Below are positions 20,055 to 23,133 of a stretch of DNA of 23,133 nucleotides, piece by piece; position 1 is the stretch's first letter; each line of letters starts with the position of its first letter. The DNA comes from CAZGVW01 sp964529265. Its GTDB lineage: Bacteria; Planctomycetota; Phycisphaerae; Phycisphaerales; UBA1924. The notes under the pieces are model-generated. The model ran no database searches. It saw only the letters and a list, made by a program, of their open reading frames with translations, and was not told where the DNA came from. The stretch lies in the NCBI GenBank assembly GCA_964529265.1, contig CAZGVW010000178.1:1-23133 (forward strand), in the 5' to 3' direction. Both the position numbers and the translations under genes were made by a program.

Positions 20055-20924
20055 ATGAGCACCGCAGCGCCGCCGGCTCGTTCTGAGGGTTTCACAGGGA
20101 TGGACGTCGCCACGCAGGGTGTCCTGCGCATCGGCGCGGTGTCGTACCTCAACACGACGCCGCTCATCGAGGGGCTGGAGAAGATGTCGGGCGTGCGGCT
20201 CACGCTCTCGCCGCCGAGCGGGCTGGTGGAGATGCTGCTGCGCGACGAACTGGATGTGGCGCTGGCGCCTGTGATCGATGCGCAGCGCTCGCCGGAGCCG
20301 CTTGCGCTGCTGCCGGTGGGGGGGATTTCGTCCGATGGCCCGACGCACACCGTGCGGCTCTTCAGCCGGGCGCCGATTCACGAGATCGAGCGCGTGCGCG
20401 TGGATGCGGAGAGCCACACATCGGTCGCGCTGCTGCGCGTGCTGCTGGCGCGGCTGTTCGACACGCGGCCCGAGATTGTCGAGTTCGATGCGCGGAGCGC
20501 CGCCCGCTCCGGCGCGTGGCCGGACGCGGCGCTGGTGATCGGGGACAAAGTCGTCGCGGCGGCGCCGGGAGACGATTCGCACCCGCATCAACTCGACCTC
20601 GGCGAAGCGTGGCGCGACTGGACCGGTCTGCCCTTCGTCTATGCGATGTGGATGTGCCGAGCCTCGCGCGCGCTCGAGAGCGACATTCGGCTCGCCGCGG
20701 CGGCGCTGGATCGCCAGCGGCGGCGGAACGCAGCGCGCATGAACTGGGTGGCGCGGCGGCACGCTGCGCCGCACGGGTGGGCCGAGGATCTGGCCCGGCG
20801 CTACCTCGGCGAGATGCTGGAGTTCCAGATGGGGCCCCGGCACGTCGCCGCGGTGGAGCGATTCTTCGACGAGGCGCACGCGGTCGGCGCGCTGCCGGAG
20901 CGGCGGCCCGTGGTCTGGGCGTAA
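20055..20924 (+). CDS. mqnA: Chorismate dehydratase MqnA, 289 aa
   Basis: First step of the futalosine pathway: dehydrates chorismate to 3-[(1-carboxyvinyl)oxy]benzoate on the way to menaquinone. The N-terminal signature LRIGAVSYLNTTPLIEGL (about 24-41) and the PPSGLVEMLLRDELDVALAPVIDA region (about 55-78) are typical of MqnA rather than MqnD. GDKVVAA (about 176) and the DLGEAWRDWTGLPFVYAMWM segment (about 189-208) also fit the family, and the length fits (about 280 aa). ATG 20055 is chosen from the -10 box 6 nt upstream; ATG 20100 (MDVATQGVLRIG) is an alternative. A sigma-like gene follows 14 nt downstream on the same strand, so co-transcription is likely. Other mqn genes are not in the window. 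Confidence 0.93.
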   Translation: MSTAAPPARSEGFTGMDVATQGVLRIGAVSYLNTTPLIEGLEKMSGVRLTLSPPSGLVEMLLRDELDVALAPVIDAQRSPEPLALLPVGGISSDGPTHTVRLFSRAPIHEIERVRVDAESHTSVALLRVLLARLFDTRPEIVEFDARSAARSGAWPDAALVIGDKVVAAAPGDDSHPHQLDLGEAWRDWTGLPFVYAMWMCRASRALESDIRLAAAALDRQRRRNAARMNWVARRHAAPHGWAEDLARRYLGEMLEFQMGPRHVAAVERFFDEAHAVGALPERRPVVWA

Positions 20925-20938
20925 GGGGCCCTGCGCGC

Positions 20939-22660
20939 ATGCCCCGGCTCTCCGCCATTCGCATCGGCGCGCTGGAGGAGTTCGCGGCGCAGCTGCGCTA
21001 TGCGCCGCGCGAGGCGCTGCTGCGAAACCTCCAGAGAATCGAGAGACTCGCGGCGGAGATCGATCCCGCGATCAATTATCCGGAGGATTGGTTCATCCAC
21101 CGGATCACCGGATACCGCCCGGACCTGCGCAACCCCGCCACGCTGGTGGGCGAGGCGCTGCTCGCCGATCTTTCGGCCCTCGCGGAGCGCCTGAGCGACG
21201 AAGCCCGCCTGGCGCCTGAGGACCTGGAAGCGCCCTTCATCGGGCTGGAGCAACTGTGCGAGCGATGGAGCGTGAACCGCAAGACGGTCGAGCGGGCGCG
21301 GCGGCGCGGGCTGATCGGGATGCGCGTGAGCGCCGGGCGCGGGCGCGTGCGGCTCGTGTTCAGCCGCGAATCGGTCGAGGCGTATGAGCGCGCGGGCGGC
21401 GCCGGCAGCGGGGGGACGCCCCGGCGGCAACGGCTGACTGCCGATGAACGGCGAAGGATCATCCGGATCGCGGAGCGGGCCCGCGCCCGCTTCGGCTGGA
21501 CGCTGAGCGAGACGGCCATACGCCTCGCGGAGCGCGAGGCGCGGCGGTCGCCGCCGCCGCACAGAAGCCGCGAGACCATGCGACAGGTCCTCTTGCGGCA
21601 TGACGCCGCGGCGGAGGCGCCCATCTTCGACCGCACGAGCCCACTTTCGCTTCGCGAGCGGCGGGTGATCCACAGGGCGATGCGGATCGGAGTGGACCCG
21701 TCGCGGCTTGCGACGCGCTTCGGACGCAGCCGCGCCGCGATTCATCGGGCGTTCAATGAGCGGCGTCTCGAACTGCTCCGGCGTGCCCTTGCGGCTCACC
21801 CCATCGGAAAGGCGGCGCTGGAGCGGGGTGATTTCAAACCCACCGCCGCGGATCTTGAGGCGCTTGCCGCAGACGTCGCGACGCAGGGTCTCGGCGCACC
21901 GGTCGAGCGCACGCTTGGCGAACTCCTCGCCGGGGCCGCGGGCGACCCCATCCCCAATCGGTTTGTGGAGCAGACGCTGGCGCGGGCGCACCGGGCGCTG
22001 GTGGCCAGAGCCGGAGCGGTGGTGGGGGGGCTGCCCCGGCACAACCCGCGCGCCAGCGAACTCGACAAGGCGGAGACAGATCTGCGCTGGGCCTCCATGC
22101 TCATCGTTGAACTGGCGCGCTCGCAGCGGAGGCTGGCGGTGCAGAGCGTTGAGCAGGCGCTCGGGGCGCCGCCGGCCTCGGTTCCGGGCGAGGTCGCCCG
22201 GCTGGCGCATCGCGTCGCGTTCGAGGCTGTGCTGGCGGGCGTTGCGAGTTTCGATCCCGAGAAGGGCGGCCGTCTCGCGGCGCCGGTGGGGCTGGCCGTC
22301 GGGCGGGCGCTGGCGGCGGCCGTTCGAGCCTCACCGTCGATGCACGCAGCCGCGGGCCGGGGAACCGCTGGCGGCCGGGCCCAGCGGGCCGATGCGGATT
22401 CGATCCGGCTGGACGACTGGTCGCGCTTCGCCGCGCCGTGGGACGCGGCGCTCGCGCCGCCGGCGAGGCTCCGGCGCGAGCATGCATCGCTTCCGCCCGA
22501 GGCGCGGCAAACGCTCGAATCGCACTTCGGGCTCGCAGGCGGGCGGCCGCGGACTTTCGCCGAAGCCGCGGCGGAGTCGGGCCTGAGCGTGCCGCAGGCG
22601 GCGCGGGTGATCCGGAGGGCGATTGGAGGCGGGCGCGCCGCCCGCGCGCGCTCCCGCTAG
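20939..22660 (+). CDS. Diverged sigma-70-like protein with N-terminal helix-turn-helix modules, 573 aa
   Basis: Probable transcription regulator built on a sigma-70 frame. N-terminal helical domain (1-100) with YAPREALLRNLQRIERL and INYPEDWFIHRITGYRPDL; a MerR/excisionase-like helix-turn-helix, LCERWSVNRKTVERARRRGLIG, about 105-126; a second Arg-rich helical stretch about 163-222; a third helix-turn-helix, LSLRERRVIHRAMRIGVDPSRLATRFGRSRAAIHR, about 236-271. From about 340 it resembles sigma region 2: NRFVEQTLARAHRALVARAG matches the region 2.1 pattern, and FEAVLAGVASFDPEKGG...LAVGRALA (about 428-460) aligns with 2.2-2.4 (GLMRAVEKFDPxRG...WIRQAI). LPPEARQTLESHFGLAGG...AARVIRRAI (about 518-561) aligns with region 4. 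The aromatic residues of 2.3-2.4 (YATWW) are absent, so promoter melting is doubtful. Start ATG 20939 is preceded by AAGGGG. The family link is by eye. Confidence 0.72.
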   Translation: MPRLSAIRIGALEEFAAQLRYAPREALLRNLQRIERLAAEIDPAINYPEDWFIHRITGYRPDLRNPATLVGEALLADLSALAERLSDEARLAPEDLEAPFIGLEQLCERWSVNRKTVERARRRGLIGMRVSAGRGRVRLVFSRESVEAYERAGGAGSGGTPRRQRLTADERRRIIRIAERARARFGWTLSETAIRLAEREARRSPPPHRSRETMRQVLLRHDAAAEAPIFDRTSPLSLRERRVIHRAMRIGVDPSRLATRFGRSRAAIHRAFNERRLELLRRALAAHPIGKAALERGDFKPTAADLEALAADVATQGLGAPVERTLGELLAGAAGDPIPNRFVEQTLARAHRALVARAGAVVGGLPRHNPRASELDKAETDLRWASMLIVELARSQRRLAVQSVEQALGAPPASVPGEVARLAHRVAFEAVLAGVASFDPEKGGRLAAPVGLAVGRALAAAVRASPSMHAAAGRGTAGGRAQRADADSIRLDDWSRFAAPWDAALAPPARLRREHASLPPEARQTLESHFGLAGGRPRTFAEAAAESGLSVPQAARVIRRAIGGGRAARARSR

Positions 22661-22663
22661 TCT
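22658..22663 (+). promoter_or_regulatory. Possible -10 box of a leaderless transcript (right-edge membrane gene)
   Basis: TAGTCT is followed by 8 nt (GCTCGGCC) and then ATG 22672. Its first three bases are the stop codon of the sigma-like gene. Confidence 0.4.
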
Positions 22664-22671
22664 GCTCGGCC

Positions 22672-23133
22672 ATGAGCAGGCCGAGCGCGAGGCGCCTTCG
22701 ACAGTTGTCGATCGACGCCGGCCCCGAGAAGTGGCGGTTCGCAATCCTTGCGCTGCTGGCGTTCGCTCCTGAGTTGCTGCGCCTCGGGTGGCCGGGAGAA
22801 CGCCGGATCCTGCACCCGGACTGGGTTCATGTTTCTCAGGCGATCCTCCTCGTGGGATACGCCGTGGCGATGGCGGCGGACCTCCTGCGTCTGCCTCCGG
22901 ACGAGCGGGGCCCGGCGGCGCGCGGCAGGATGTTTGAGATCGTGGCGATTGCCGCGGCGATCATCTTCTTCTGGTGGTGGCCCGCTGTCGCCATTGCGGC
23001 CGCATTGCTCGCGGCGTACCACCTCACGCTGATCTACAACCGGATCGCGGCGTCGGCCGTGTCTCCGGCGGTGCTCTTCGTGGTCACCTTTCTGGCGCTG
23101 ATCGTCGCCGGCGCCGCGCTCCTCAAGACGCCC
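22672..23133 (+). CDS. Partial membrane protein, probable N-terminus of a TrkH/KtrB-type potassium transporter
   Basis: Open for 154 codons to the window edge, with no stop. The translation MSRPSARRLRQLSIDAGPEKW starts cytoplasmic, then shows predicted helices at about 23-38 (FAILALLAFAPELLRLGW), 53-70 (VSQAILLVGYAVAMAADLL), 89-120 (VAIAAAIIFFWWWPAVAIAAALLAAYHL) and 132-150 (AVLFVVTFLALIVAGAALL), and runs off at LLKTP. The last helix, preceded by an SPA turn and ending in LLKTP, resembles the first core helix of TrkH/KtrB subunits (GxLLLxLP). The preceding helices would be an N-terminal extension. The pore region lies beyond the window, so the assignment is tentative. It starts 11 nt after the sigma-like gene. 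Confidence 0.62.
   Translation, partial: MSRPSARRLRQLSIDAGPEKWRFAILALLAFAPELLRLGWPGERRILHPDWVHVSQAILLVGYAVAMAADLLRLPPDERGPAARGRMFEIVAIAAAIIFFWWWPAVAIAAALLAAYHLTLIYNRIAASAVSPAVLFVVTFLALIVAGAALLKTP

Noticed and set aside
20801..22210. 469-codon minus-strand frame opposite the sigma-like gene
   Set aside because: Pro/Arg-rich shadow with no recognisable motif; the plus-strand frame shows helix-turn-helix and sigma-type segments.

Overview
The window comes from a very GC-rich bacterial chromosome, most likely a planctomycete of the Phycisphaerae type. Four observations point there. Two secreted proteins end in a PEP-CTERM-like tail (Pro-Gly-Ala-Leu-Ala-Leu, a hydrophobic stretch, then RRRRA). 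There are several small membrane proteins with a CPxC...CPECG zinc ribbon. One large secreted protein has two PQQ-type propellers. A long, diverged sigma-70-like protein carries extra helix-turn-helix modules. No rRNA, tRNA, CRISPR array, IS element or prophage was seen. The lineage call is inference from gene content.

Layout, left to right. 1-304 is a non-coding array of three 86-bp tandem repeats. 305-1088 (minus) holds two zinc-ribbon membrane proteins. 1089-1466 is intergenic and carries a long inverted repeat. 1467-3239 (plus) is a motA-motB stator pair. 3283-5874 (minus) holds spoVR and two overlapping zinc-ribbon membrane proteins. 6061-7548 (plus) is a TPR-sulfotransferase fusion, converging on a DUF721/DciA-like gene (7515-7961, minus). 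8004-10670 holds two PEP-CTERM genes on the minus strand, each with its own predicted promoter, a leader of about 350 nt and an intrinsic terminator. 10744-15000 (minus) is a 1,418-residue secreted double-propeller protein. 15127-18703 holds a DUF5658 protein, pdxA (minus), a DUF4870 protein, an LptB-like ABC ATPase and a PEGA-type lipoprotein. 18711-19267 (minus) is a parDE toxin-antitoxin module. 19324-19965 (minus) is a NeuD/PglD-like acyltransferase. 20055-22660 (plus) is mqnA (futalosine menaquinone pathway) followed 14 nt later by the diverged sigma-like protein. The right edge cuts a membrane protein that resembles the start of a TrkH/KtrB potassium transporter.

Most genes look like chromosomal housekeeping: cofactor synthesis (pdxA, mqnA), envelope export (LptB-like) and motility or a related ion-driven machine (motAB). 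Three signals deserve attention. (1) About ten genes have a TAnnnT -10 hexamer ending only 5-9 nt before the start codon, which predicts leaderless or nearly leaderless mRNAs. The secreted and envelope genes instead have strong Shine-Dalgarno sites. (2) The two PEP-CTERM genes share a conserved block at matching positions in their long leaders, 20-25 nt after the predicted transcription starts. (3) The sigma-like protein keeps recognisable region 2 and region 4 frameworks but has lost the aromatic promoter-melting residues.

All domain and family calls were made by eye from the sequence; no database search was run.
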